A DNA stretch of 64,000 nt, from the NCBI GenBank assembly GCA_964611335.1, contig CAZSXR010000004.1, forward strand, positions 124,001-188,000. Reading direction: 5' to 3'. A program made the translations under genes and the position numbers. Positions 25,090 through 34,036 of this stretch are shown piece by piece; within the stretch, counting starts at the first letter, position 1, and each line of letters opens with the position of its first letter. The notes beneath the pieces are model-generated. The model made no database searches. It was not told where the DNA came from and saw only the letters and a list, made by a program, of their open reading frames with translations. This DNA is from BOG-1112 sp964611335. Its GTDB lineage: Bacteria; Bdellovibrionota_B; Oligoflexia; Oligoflexales; Bog-1112.

Positions 25090-26721
25090 ATGACAAGCCT
25101 AGCAAAAAATAAGAGAAAAGTCTTAGCCGTCGTGATGGATGGAGTTGGAGTTCGAAAGGAACGTTTCGGCAATGCTGTGGCTTTAGCCGCTACACCTGCC
25201 CTTCATTTCCTCAAAGAAAGCAGTCTTTACACAACCCTGAAGGCTTCAGGCCCCTCTGTCGGTCTCCCCTTCGAACACGATATGGGTAATAGTGAAGTTG
25301 GACACAACGCCCTCGGCGCAGGTCGCATATTTGATCAAGGAGCAAAACTTGTTAACCAAGCTATAAATAACGGCAATCTTTTCAAAGGGAAAGCATGGCA
25401 AAGGGCGATAAACCAGGTTTTGGAACATCACAGCTGCTTACACTTTATCGGGCTTCTCTCAGACGGAAATGTTCATAGTCATGAAGAACATCTTTTTGCA
25501 ATGCTTCGTCATGCAGCGAAGGAAGGTGTGAAAAAAGTTCGCATACATACTTTACTTGATGGAAGAGATGTAGGCGCACATTCAGCAGAAAAATACTGTG
25601 ACAACTTACTCAAAGTATTATCGGAACTTCAAAATTCAAATTGCGACGCACGTGTTGCCTCCGGTGGAGGACGCATGCACGTAACTATGGATCGTTATGA
25701 AGCAGACTGGTCTATAGTTGAACGAGGTTGGAAAGCACATGTATTAGGTGAGGCCGAATCTTATTTTTCTTCACTCTCTGACGCCTTGAAAAATTTTCGT
25801 AAAGATCCTTCAATCTCAGACCAATTTCTTCCTTCCTTTGTCATCACTGAAAAAAACAAACCCATAGGAACCATAGAGAATGGTGACAGCGTTATTTTTT
25901 TCAATTTTCGAGGAGATCGCGCGATCGAAATTTCAAAAGCATTTGAAGACGAAGATTTCAAAGCTTTCGATCGCAAACGATTTCCAAAAGTTTTTTTCGC
26001 AGGAATGCTGGAATACGATGGAGATCTTCATATTCCCAAAAATCATTTAATCAATCCACCTCTTATTCAAGATACTTTGGGGGAATATCTTGCAAACAAT
26101 GGAATCCGTCAGTTTGCGTGCAGTGAAACTCAAAAATTCGGACACGTCACTTATTTCTGGAATGGAAACCGTTCGGGATATTTCGACAACAAACTTGAAG
26201 AATATGTAGAAATTCCGTCTGACAAAACACCCTTTCAATTCAAACCCTGGATGAAAGCACATGAGATAACAGAAGCGACTATACATAGAATGGAATCTGC
26301 CTCTTTCGATTTCGGCAGAATCAACTATGCAAATGGAGATATGGTTGGACACACGGGAGATTTGGAGGCTGCTATTATCGCAGTTGCAACGGTTGACATG
26401 ATGATCAAACGACTCATTCTCGCTGCACAAAAAACAGAAACCATACTTTTGGTAACTGCCGATCACGGAAATTGTGATGAGATGTTTGAGAAAGCCCCTA
26501 CAGACGCATCTGATTTTCCACCTTTGTGGCAGAGACCTAAACCAAAAACTTCACACACTCTCGCTGAAGTTCCCTGCCACATCTACGATCCTTTGGGAAG
26601 AAATGATTCTATTCTTAAAGAAGGAACTGGAACTTTAGCAAACATTGCAAATACAGTTCTAGATCTTCTAGGAATGAAAACACGCTCTCACTATGAGCCA
26701 AGTTTGTTGATTAAGAAATAG
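25090..26721 (+). CDS. gpmI: 2,3-bisphosphoglycerate-independent phosphoglycerate mutase
   Basis: GpmI interconverts 3- and 2-phosphoglycerate with two Mn ions in glycolysis. The N-terminal alkaline-phosphatase-like metal site begins with VVMDGVG, and the phosphorylated serine is in DMGNSEVGHNALGAG. The inserted transferase domain contains IHTLLDGRDV and the RYEADW segment, and the chain closes with YANGDMVGHTGD and TADHGNCDEM, the second metal site. I choose the ATG at 25090 with CTGGAG upstream; an earlier in-frame start would overlap gmhA without reason. The 543-residue length is slightly above the usual 510. It overlaps the convergent permease gene by 11 bases. Confidence 0.93.
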   Translation: MTSLAKNKRKVLAVVMDGVGVRKERFGNAVALAATPALHFLKESSLYTTLKASGPSVGLPFEHDMGNSEVGHNALGAGRIFDQGAKLVNQAINNGNLFKGKAWQRAINQVLEHHSCLHFIGLLSDGNVHSHEEHLFAMLRHAAKEGVKKVRIHTLLDGRDVGAHSAEKYCDNLLKVLSELQNSNCDARVASGGGRMHVTMDRYEADWSIVERGWKAHVLGEAESYFSSLSDALKNFRKDPSISDQFLPSFVITEKNKPIGTIENGDSVIFFNFRGDRAIEISKAFEDEDFKAFDRKRFPKVFFAGMLEYDGDLHIPKNHLINPPLIQDTLGEYLANNGIRQFACSETQKFGHVTYFWNGNRSGYFDNKLEEYVEIPSDKTPFQFKPWMKAHEITEATIHRMESASFDFGRINYANGDMVGHTGDLEAAIIAVATVDMMIKRLILAAQKTETILLVTADHGNCDEMFEKAPTDASDFPPLWQRPKPKTSHTLAEVPCHIYDPLGRNDSILKEGTGTLANIANTVLDLLGMKTRSHYEPSLLIKK

Positions 26722-28501
26722 CAACTTTATTGAAAACATTTGCAGTGTCTTTGGTATTCAGACGACTGTGTTTGTATCCGTAGAAGAAGTAAACAATTCC
26801 TCCCACAAGCAACCATACACCAAAACGAATCCATGTAACGGTTCCAAGTTCCGTAATCAAATAACTACTCAAAGTCACTGCTATTACTGGGATCAAAGAA
26901 AGATTTTTTCGGAAACTCCAGTAGGCTAAAAGTAAAACTTCCACTATAAAAAATAAGATAGGAAACTTCGCACTGAATCTATGTAATTCTTTGAAATCCT
27001 GAATCTCCATAAAGGTGAAATACCCAGCATTTTGCCCAACGCAGAGTATTAAAAAAACAAAGAATAAAATTCCAGGATAAATATATTTCGCATTGATGTA
27101 AGGCATGCGAAATTTTTTATTCACATCTTTGTTGTGAGGATCAAGAACTAAAACACCTGCTGAAACGAGAACGAGAGCAAAAAGGGTTCCTATACTACTG
27201 AGGTCTGTCACCTCACGAAGATTTAAAAAGAGAGAGGGAATTGCGACAAACAAACCTGCTAACAAAGAAGAAATCCATGGAGTTTTAAACCGAGAGTGAA
27301 TTTTAGAAAACATCGGAGGCAATAAACCATCTCGACTCATCACCATCCAAATACGGGTTTGTCCCAATTGATACACCAATAAAACACCCGCAAGTGAGAT
27401 CACCGCAGTCATTCCAATCACACCAGAGAACCATGGGATATTTGCCCCCTGTGGCCCAAAGATGAAAGCAAGAGGATCACCCACTTGTAGCTGCGTATAG
27501 TGAACAACACCGGTAACGACCAAGCCTAAAATAACGTAAATACCCGTGCAAATCGCGAGTGTATAAAGCATAGCTTTGGGTATGTCTCTTTGAGGATTAT
27601 TGCATTCTTCTGCTGTTGTAGAGATCACATCGAAACCAATGTAGGCAAAAAATACGGCAGAAACCCCCTTCATGACTCCGGAGGCACCGTTAGGAGCAAA
27701 AGGCACCCAGTTATCGGGATTAATGTAGAAACATCCAACAGCTACTACAAAAAAGATCACAGCTAATTTCAAAACAACCATGATGGTCGAGAAAGTTTTG
27801 GAACCTTCTATACCCATGATAATAATCCAAGTAATAAGCGCAGTGATGAGAAAGGTAGGAAGGTCAAAAATAATAGCTAGACTCCCCAAACGTGGTGCGG
27901 AAATCCAGGCGTTATAACCCTTTAAAACCTGAGGATCGCTGATAGAACTTAAGACTTCACTAAGAGACTTACCACTCTCAGTGATCATATGTTGGACAGA
28001 ACTAAATGCAGTATGAGCACTGAAGTAATCCATAGTGAAATGAAGAGGAACTTCATAACCATAGTATTTCAAAAGCCCGACAAAATACTGACTCCAAGAG
28101 ATGGTCACTACAATATCACTAATTGCGTATTCCATCAGTAAGTCCCAACCGATGACCCAAGCAATAAATTCACCAAAAGCTAAATAGGAATAGGTATAAG
28201 CAGACCCTGCAATAGGTACTGAGGAAGCAAATTCCGCATAACACAGAGCACAAAATCCACAGGCGATTGCTGTAAAGAGAAAAAGTAAAATAACAGCAGG
28301 CCCACCACTAAAAGCTGCACTGCCAATGGTTGAAAAAATTCCTGCCCCCACAATAGCAGCAATCCCAAACATGGTTAGATCACGAACTGTCAGAACACGT
28401 TTAAGCTGGCTTCCTTCTTGTTGAAGATTGTGATCACGAACGATATCACTTAATTGTTTTTTACGAAATAAACCAGCCCAGCTCATAGAAGAAGACTCCA
28501 A
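26711..28501 (-). CDS. APC-family amino acid permease (cationic amino acid transporter-like)
   Basis: The 596-residue protein has about 14 hydrophobic spans. The first carries GIAAIVGAGIFSTIG, the unwound TM1 substrate site of APC transporters, and FFAYIGFDVISTTAEECNNPQRDIPKA is the TM6 region typical of the YfnA/CAT branch. It should import amino acids across the inner membrane by proton coupling; the CAT-like resemblance suggests cationic or broad specificity, but this is not proved. The ATG at 28501 has GGAG upstream. Its leader carries a small ORF and a strong terminator hairpin (28547-28678), so attenuation is possible. It overlaps gpmI at the 3' end by 11 bases. Confidence 0.85.
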   Translation of the reverse strand: MESSSMSWAGLFRKKQLSDIVRDHNLQQEGSQLKRVLTVRDLTMFGIAAIVGAGIFSTIGSAAFSGGPAVILLFLFTAIACGFCALCYAEFASSVPIAGSAYTYSYLAFGEFIAWVIGWDLLMEYAISDIVVTISWSQYFVGLLKYYGYEVPLHFTMDYFSAHTAFSSVQHMITESGKSLSEVLSSISDPQVLKGYNAWISAPRLGSLAIIFDLPTFLITALITWIIIMGIEGSKTFSTIMVVLKLAVIFFVVAVGCFYINPDNWVPFAPNGASGVMKGVSAVFFAYIGFDVISTTAEECNNPQRDIPKAMLYTLAICTGIYVILGLVVTGVVHYTQLQVGDPLAFIFGPQGANIPWFSGVIGMTAVISLAGVLLVYQLGQTRIWMVMSRDGLLPPMFSKIHSRFKTPWISSLLAGLFVAIPSLFLNLREVTDLSSIGTLFALVLVSAGVLVLDPHNKDVNKKFRMPYINAKYIYPGILFFVFLILCVGQNAGYFTFMEIQDFKELHRFSAKFPILFFIVEVLLLAYWSFRKNLSLIPVIAVTLSSYLITELGTVTWIRFGVWLLVGGIVYFFYGYKHSRLNTKDTANVFNKVAIS

Positions 28502-28546
28502 AAAAATTTTCGAATGTGTATGAAGACAGAAGAGAGGTGTTGAGAT

Positions 28547-28592
28547 GAAAAAAATATAAATGAGAAGAGTGACACCCTACTCATTTATATTT
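28547..28592 (-). terminator. Terminator or attenuator hairpin upstream of the permease gene
   Basis: The 13-base arms 28552-28564 and 28580-28592 are perfectly complementary (AAATATAAATGAG and its complement) around a 15-base loop. On the minus strand the second arm runs into seven T residues, so it is a strong intrinsic terminator. The stem begins inside the last codons of the small ORF at 28577-28678 and lies about 50 bases before the permease ATG. It either ends the upstream transcript or works as an attenuator for the permease. Confidence 0.75.
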
Positions 28593-28678
28593 CTCAGAAG
28601 CTCTTCACAAGAAAACTTGTGACAGTTGTGGGGATTTAACCTCCACACCCAACAGATAGCTGCTACCTGTTTCGGCAT
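28577..28678 (-). CDS. Small ORF of 33 codons: Cys/Trp/His-rich peptide or permease leader peptide
   Basis: An ATG at 28678 follows AAAGGAGGAGAGAA, the best Shine-Dalgarno sequence in the neighbourhood. It opens a 33-codon frame ending in TAG at 28577-28579. The peptide begins MPKQVAAICWVWRLNP and goes on with NCHKFSCEELL; it has three Cys, two Trp separated by one residue, and two His. The stop codon falls in the loop edge of the terminator hairpin that precedes the permease gene. Two smaller hairpins lie inside the ORF: CACAAG-TTTT-CTTGTG, and TGTGG pairing with CCACA over the Trp codons. This layout fits a leader peptide for attenuation, but a free-standing small protein is also possible. 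I do not recognise a family. Confidence 0.5.
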   Translation of the reverse strand: MPKQVAAICWVWRLNPHNCHKFSCEELLRNINE

Positions 28679-28774
28679 TTCTCTCCTCCTTTACAGATTA
28701 TGTAAGATCTTAGGAAACGCTCCTCTTCTATCGAAGGTTTGGAGCTTAGGAGGGCAAAGAGAAAATTGCAAGAC

Positions 28775-29989
28775 TTAATTGTTCGATGGGGCTTTCATAG
28801 TCTTTAGAATCGGAAGATTCTCAGCAAGGGGGGCTTTCCCATCCGCATGAGAGATTGCTACAAGTGCTTTTAAACACTGAAAAAGCTGTCGGATATTGCC
28901 CTGCCAGTAGAAGTCTCGACAACGTCTTACAATTGCCTCAAATTCCATTTCCCCCACCCTCATTCCTCTCTTTGCAAAGAAAAGTTGGATCAGCAATGGA
29001 AGGTCAGACATCCTGTCTCTTAGAGGGCTCAAAGTAATTTCACATCCCGTTAAACGAACACGTAGATCCAATAGAAACTTCGAAGACTCTACAGCAAGAT
29101 CCAAATCAATTGTGCTTGCCACTACAACCTGAAATTTGGAATATAACTCTTTGGTATCCCCCACTCTATTATAAGTTCCATCGTTCAACACTCTCAGTAA
29201 TTTTTGCTGGCATGCAATCGAAAGCGTATGAATTTCATCTAAAAATAAAATCCCACCGTCCGCTTCACCAACAAATCCCTGAGTAGTTGTATAGGCACCT
29301 GAAAAAGCACCTTTCTTGTGTCCAAAAAGAAGCGACTGAGAAAGATTCCCATCCAACAAAGAACAGTTCACAGAAAGAAACGGTATCTCACCCTCTTTTT
29401 TCTTCCTATATTTCGCAATCAATTTTGCTACTTCTTCTTTGCCTGTACCTGTTTCTCCTTGGATGACGACGGGTAGATCCGTTGTTTCTGCGGCAACACG
29501 AATCCACTTTAAGACATTTGCTTCTACACAAAGGCCATCGGGACATATGCTTTCCAATTCAGGAGAAAGAGCTCTTTGCTCATTATTCTGAACATGCTTT
29601 AAAAGCCTTTTTTCTTTTGCGGAATTTATAGCAATGAGAATCTCATCCGCGTTGATCAGTGGTTTTTTCAACGCAAATAACGCACCACGATCCATAGCCT
29701 GCTGATAAATCTTCACATCAGGATGAGAAGACATAACAATGGGAACTATCTGCACTTGCATTTCTCTCGCTTCTTCGAGCAAGTCTAAACCTTCAGGAGA
29801 CTTACTGCCCGCACTTAGAAACATATCTGTCAAAAGTATATCGACTCTACAGCTTTCGAGCACTTTCCTAGCATCCTGTATAGTGCTCACTCCCAAAGCT
29901 TTAAGCCCTGCATTCTTTGCGAGGATCATGTAACTTTGAAGTTCAAAACTGTTATCTTCGACAATTAGAAGAACATCTTCTCTTTTCAT
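28775..29989 (-). CDS. Sigma-54-dependent response regulator without a DNA-binding domain
   Basis: The 404-residue protein has an N-terminal receiver domain (about 1-120) with phospho-acceptor Asp55 in LLTDMF and Lys109 in ALKKP. A sigma-54 AAA+ domain follows (about 150-375): Walker A GETGTGKE at 178-185, the sigma-54 contact loop as GAFSGA (227-232; GAFTGA is usual), and Walker B GGILFLDE. After the AAA+ lid only about 30 residues remain, with no Fis-type helix-turn-helix. Such activators can work from solution or with a partner. The start overlaps the kinase stop by 4 bases (ATGA), so the pair is one two-component system. The target genes are unknown; the small ORF and permease lie directly downstream. 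Confidence 0.88.
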   Translation of the reverse strand: MKREDVLLIVEDNSFELQSYMILAKNAGLKALGVSTIQDARKVLESCRVDILLTDMFLSAGSKSPEGLDLLEEAREMQVQIVPIVMSSHPDVKIYQQAMDRGALFALKKPLINADEILIAINSAKEKRLLKHVQNNEQRALSPELESICPDGLCVEANVLKWIRVAAETTDLPVVIQGETGTGKEEVAKLIAKYRKKKEGEIPFLSVNCSLLDGNLSQSLLFGHKKGAFSGAYTTTQGFVGEADGGILFLDEIHTLSIACQQKLLRVLNDGTYNRVGDTKELYSKFQVVVASTIDLDLAVESSKFLLDLRVRLTGCEITLSPLRDRMSDLPLLIQLFFAKRGMRVGEMEFEAIVRRCRDFYWQGNIRQLFQCLKALVAISHADGKAPLAENLPILKTMKAPSNN

Positions 29990-31626
29990 AAGGAACCCAA
30001 AACTCTCGAAATCTTCAATAGTGCTTTTTCACAAGAATCAGAATCTGATGCCACTATAGTTTTCAAACCTTCCTTGCATGCAACTGAGATCACTTCAGGA
30101 ATATCCGAATATACGACTCCAAAAGCCTTAAGTTCGACGAGATGGGGGAGTTCCGTTTGGAAAACCCACTTCTTTGTTAGGGCTTTTTTTCGAAGGGATT
30201 TTTTTAATACTGAATCTTTCAAAACAATCAAAACACCTTTTGTAGTACGGTATTGATTAAAAACCACAGGTAAGACTTCGGCTCCTTTTGCTGATAAGCA
30301 GAGATCTCTTTGCTTTTGTAGCACAGACATAATGGGAATAGGACTTATCTGAAGACGTTCTCGATAAAGTGGGAGAACCATTTCAAATACCGTTAGATTT
30401 CCACGGCGAAAATGCCTCAAAATTCCTTTGTGTGCAGTCACTACATCCTTCGCATAACTTAAACCTAAACCCGTCCCTTGGGATCGACCAAAAGTAAATT
30501 GTTCTTGATAGATCATCTCATCAAATTCCTGAGGAACACCATGACCATCATCAAAAACCTGTATATAGAGCTTTTGCTCTTTAGAAAACATACGAACACT
30601 CACATAGGTAGAACAGAAAGCTATAGCATTATGTAAAAGATTAGCAACGGCCCTTTCTATTTTATCTTTATCCAAAACGTAAGTTCTACCCTGCTCAATT
30701 TGTGAATGAAATCGTATTTTATGATTGCGCGCTTGTAACTTCGCCTCGTCTATAACGGTTTGCAAATCAAAATTCGAAATCTCGTACGGAGTTATTGTTT
30801 TCAAATCCTTTTCATTCAAACTGTTGATCATAGAATGTACTCGACAGATCGAGGCTAAAAGTTTCGGTTTTAAATTTGTCAGTTCATTTTCATTTTCAAC
30901 ACGTAAAACTTCTTGAAAGACGAGAAGCGGAGACCTTAAATCGTGAGCCAAATAAGCTGCTATTTTTGATCTCGCTTTTTGCTCCGTAAATTCAGCCATT
31001 CTTTTTTTCAACCGAATAAATTCTTTTTGTAATGAACCAAGTTGAACAAGAGTTTCACCAAAACTTGTTTTCTCTCTAAATTTAAGTCCAGCTTCTTTCA
31101 TAAATTTTTGCAAAGAGCGCCTCGAAGATTCTTCTGCATTCAAAGCAATAACCATAATCCCTGCAAGAACCAGCAAAAAACAAACAGCAATAGGTATAAT
31201 TCCGTAAAAACTAGAACGAAAGGGTTTGCAAACATAAATGGAAAGGTTTTTAGATATGCTGGATTTATCTATAAAAGTTGTGCTACATGCTGCTGAAAAT
31301 TCTTTCTTCTGAAATTCAAAAAGAATCCGATCTTGCTCTTTAATTTTCAAATGTAGATTTGGGAATTCTTGAATTATGCTTTCCGTAAAATTTCGATAGT
31401 CACCTTCTTTGATCTGTTCGAAATGAGCTTTAATCAAAGATTGTGAGAGTGCTCTCACGAAAATTTTATTCTCTTTCCAAGAAAGAGATAACATTGAAAC
31501 AACAGCCACAAAAACACAAAGAAAAGTGAGACCACTTATCAAAATGCTCAACTGTAAAGGATTACTTAATTTGAGAGTTGTAGGACGCAAAGCAAAGCCC
31601 TGTATGTCTTTTGAGGAAAAAACCAC
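29986..31626 (-). CDS. Membrane sensor histidine kinase with an extra C-terminal domain
   Basis: The 546-residue protein has two membrane spans (about 27-48 and 140-162) around a periplasmic sensor of about 90 residues with two Cys. The dimerisation and phosphotransfer helix carries His228 in AYLAHDLRSPLL. The ATP-binding domain has the N box LLHNAI, G1 DDGHGVP and G2 GTGLGLSYA. The kinase core ends near 440; another 100 residues follow, with KGVLIVLKDSVLKKS and FGVVYSDIPE, which look like a degenerate receiver domain without the usual Asp cluster. It is translationally coupled to the sigma-54 regulator at 28775-29989. Its signal is unknown. Confidence 0.87.
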   Translation of the reverse strand: MVFSSKDIQGFALRPTTLKLSNPLQLSILISGLTFLCVFVAVVSMLSLSWKENKIFVRALSQSLIKAHFEQIKEGDYRNFTESIIQEFPNLHLKIKEQDRILFEFQKKEFSAACSTTFIDKSSISKNLSIYVCKPFRSSFYGIIPIAVCFLLVLAGIMVIALNAEESSRRSLQKFMKEAGLKFREKTSFGETLVQLGSLQKEFIRLKKRMAEFTEQKARSKIAAYLAHDLRSPLLVFQEVLRVENENELTNLKPKLLASICRVHSMINSLNEKDLKTITPYEISNFDLQTVIDEAKLQARNHKIRFHSQIEQGRTYVLDKDKIERAVANLLHNAIAFCSTYVSVRMFSKEQKLYIQVFDDGHGVPQEFDEMIYQEQFTFGRSQGTGLGLSYAKDVVTAHKGILRHFRRGNLTVFEMVLPLYRERLQISPIPIMSVLQKQRDLCLSAKGAEVLPVVFNQYRTTKGVLIVLKDSVLKKSLRKKALTKKWVFQTELPHLVELKAFGVVYSDIPEVISVACKEGLKTIVASDSDSCEKALLKISRVLGSL

Positions 31627-31701
31627 TCATAGCTTAGTCTGCGAGGGGGCGCAACGATTGAAAAAGTTGGGGGGGTCTTTGTTTGTAGAATCTTTCAAAC
31701 T

Positions 31702-32976
31702 TTAAAGCACAACAGTAGAACAAGCCGCCAACAAAGACTTTATTGTGTTCTGATCGGGGTCATAACTAGCTCCATAAGCGTCTCCACAGAAAACTAGGCT
31801 CTTGGAGTTCATTTTAGAAGCATCATAGTCTTCAACCTGTTTGCGCGAATTGTAATGCGCATCGTGAGCCCAAGCCACAGGGCGTAGTGAAAGAAAATCT
31901 TCTAACGGATCTGGTAAACTCAATTGTTTGCAGATTTTTGTCTTTGATCTTTTCACTTGCTTAACTGCTTGAACAACACGCGGTGCATCGAGAAAGGTTT
32001 CGTAATCAATTAGACTTTGTATACAGTAGTGTCTTTTTGAAAGTTGAAAGACTTGGGTTTTCTCGCTGGGGATTAAAATTCTATCGGGCAAATCGAGATC
32101 TTTTTCAAAATATAAATTTAGAGAAACCGCACTCAAAGGTGAAAATTTTAATGCGAGATTGATCAGATTTACAGGCGCGTGATCTCGTTTCAACCAATTG
32201 ATAGCTTCCCATGGAGATTGGGCAACGACTAGAACTTTGGAATACACGTGTTCATTTTCTAAATGTAGGTCCCATTCTCCTTTCTCATAATTTGAATCCA
32301 GAATGGGTTTTCCCATCATGCATTCTGCCTCTGCCCAGTTTAGAATTTTTTCAATAAAATCATTCCAAGGACCACCAAAGAACCCTCTTTCAATATAGTG
32401 TGAACGTTGCTCAAAACTTTGAGACGTAGCAAACCAAGGATCCACAATACCAAGAGGAATACTCATGATGTTTAACACATCTAAAAAGGGGTCCTTTTTT
32501 GTGATATTTGCAGTCTTACCTAAAGATTGGTAATTGAATTCTTCACTTCGATTTTTGAATGTTTCAATAAATTTCTCCCACTGTTTAGCAGCTGAATTTC
32601 CACCAAGTATTTTTGCGAACTGCGAAGAACACACCTCGGAAAGGAGAATCTCATCAAGTTTCTTTCCTTGAAGAATAGCAAGTTTGTGTGGGGTTTCTTT
32701 CGGTAAACTGAAATCATCTTCGCTGGAAAAACAGCCCGCAAGGGTTCTATTTAAAAAATCGTAAAGCTCCAATGAAACATAGTGTAGACCACCACTACCC
32801 AAATTTTCTTTCCCTTCGGGAACACGCAAACGACCGCCCAAACGCGATTCTTTTTCAAGCAATAGAATTTTAGCTGAAGGATGAATTTGACGAAAACGAG
32901 TGAGCGCAAGAAGACCCGCAAGGCCTGCGCCAGCTATTATAATGTCGAAGACGTTATCATTCTTTGTAGACTGCAT
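31702..32976 (-). CDS. FAD-dependent oxidoreductase (amine-oxidase-like), unknown substrate
   Basis: The 424-residue protein begins, after a short lead, with the Rossmann dinucleotide motif IIIAGAGLAGLLAL (GxGxxG) and the LLLEKESRLGGRL segment, as in monoamine-oxidase and phytoene-desaturase-like flavoproteins. The C-terminal LVFCGDAYGASYDPD segment is the second FAD contact. The middle substrate domain is not recognised. It stands alone: it lies about 75 bases downstream of nothing on its strand except its own promoter region, and the kinase gene follows 75 bases later. No substrate can be named from context. Confidence 0.75.
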   Translation of the reverse strand: MQSTKNDNVFDIIIAGAGLAGLLALTRFRQIHPSAKILLLEKESRLGGRLRVPEGKENLGSGGLHYVSLELYDFLNRTLAGCFSSEDDFSLPKETPHKLAILQGKKLDEILLSEVCSSQFAKILGGNSAAKQWEKFIETFKNRSEEFNYQSLGKTANITKKDPFLDVLNIMSIPLGIVDPWFATSQSFEQRSHYIERGFFGGPWNDFIEKILNWAEAECMMGKPILDSNYEKGEWDLHLENEHVYSKVLVVAQSPWEAINWLKRDHAPVNLINLALKFSPLSAVSLNLYFEKDLDLPDRILIPSEKTQVFQLSKRHYCIQSLIDYETFLDAPRVVQAVKQVKRSKTKICKQLSLPDPLEDFLSLRPVAWAHDAHYNSRKQVEDYDASKMNSKSLVFCGDAYGASYDPDQNTIKSLLAACSTVVL

Positions 32977-33085
32977 TTTTTCCAGTGCAAAATTAGTTGG
33001 CTTACCTTAATTTCTCTAAAAGTATAGCATCGAATGGCGATGAAACCTCGATCTATAGATTTAAACCTCAAATTTTTTGAGTCGC

Positions 33086-34036
33086 ATGAACACTTACGAA
33101 AGACCTTTCTTACTACAGGCTGAAAACCTTGTGAAATACTATCAAGGTCTTCGAGCCGTGGATGATCTCTCCCTTCACGTTCGCAAAGGGGAATGCTTCG
33201 CTCTACTAGGCCCCAATGGTGCTGGCAAAACTACAACGTGTGAAATGCTTGAAGGCCTTATCTCTCCAGACTCTGGAAAGATATCCATATGCGGAATGCA
33301 GTACCCGTCAGAAAGAAAGAACATACTTGAAAAGATCGGAGTTCAACTCCAAGAGACACAATTGTATAAAAAATATACAGTTTGTGAAACTCTTCAACTC
33401 TTTGCAAGTTTTTATCGCGAGCCAGAAAACAACGACAAGATTATCAATCTTCTACGATTGGAAGAGATCAAAGGCAAGAGACTGGAGCATCTTTCTGGAG
33501 GACAGCGTCAGGCTGTCTATCTTGCCTGTGCACTTATAAATCGTCCAAGCCTAGTATTTTTGGATGAACCGACAGCGGGCCTAGATCCCCGCGCTCGTCG
33601 CATGATATGGGACATTATCCATGGAGTGAAAGATGACGAGAGGGGGATCTTCCTGACGACGCATTACCTTGAAGAAGCAGAGAGATTAGCAGATCGCATA
33701 GCCATTATGGACAAAGGAAAAATCATTGCCGAGGGAAGTCCATCAGAGTTGGTAGCAAAACATTGTCCTGGGGAAGTTTTACGCTTTGCTATTGAAGGCT
33801 CGGAGCAAGACATTGCAAGCAGAGGGGAAGAACTCAAGCTTCATTTGCCTTGGTTAGGGCAGGCCTTTAGAACAGAATTTGGATGGGAAATTCACCTAGC
33901 TCAGGCAAGCAGATACATTCAGGAATTGACCTTAAAAGCAAGTCAATTGGGGACAATTTTGAATTCTTTTTATATTCGTCAGGCTTCACTCGAAGATGTG
34001 TTTTTGAAAATCACAGGAAGGACATTCGGCGAATGA
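33086..34036 (+). CDS. ABC transporter ATP-binding protein (ABC-2 exporter type)
   Basis: The 316-residue ATPase has Walker A GPNGAGKTT at about 46-54, the Q loop in IGVQLQETQLY, the signature LSGGQRQ, Walker B LVFLDEPTAGLDP and the switch His in FLTTHYLEEAERLADR. A C-terminal extension of about 90 residues is usual in DrrA-like or lipid/drug exporters. I choose the ATG at 33086; a TTG three codons upstream is equally possible and neither has a strong Shine-Dalgarno. It overlaps the permease gene by 4 bases. The exported substrate is unknown. Confidence 0.9.
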   Translation: MNTYERPFLLQAENLVKYYQGLRAVDDLSLHVRKGECFALLGPNGAGKTTTCEMLEGLISPDSGKISICGMQYPSERKNILEKIGVQLQETQLYKKYTVCETLQLFASFYREPENNDKIINLLRLEEIKGKRLEHLSGGQRQAVYLACALINRPSLVFLDEPTAGLDPRARRMIWDIIHGVKDDERGIFLTTHYLEEAERLADRIAIMDKGKIIAEGSPSELVAKHCPGEVLRFAIEGSEQDIASRGEELKLHLPWLGQAFRTEFGWEIHLAQASRYIQELTLKASQLGTILNSFYIRQASLEDVFLKITGRTFGE

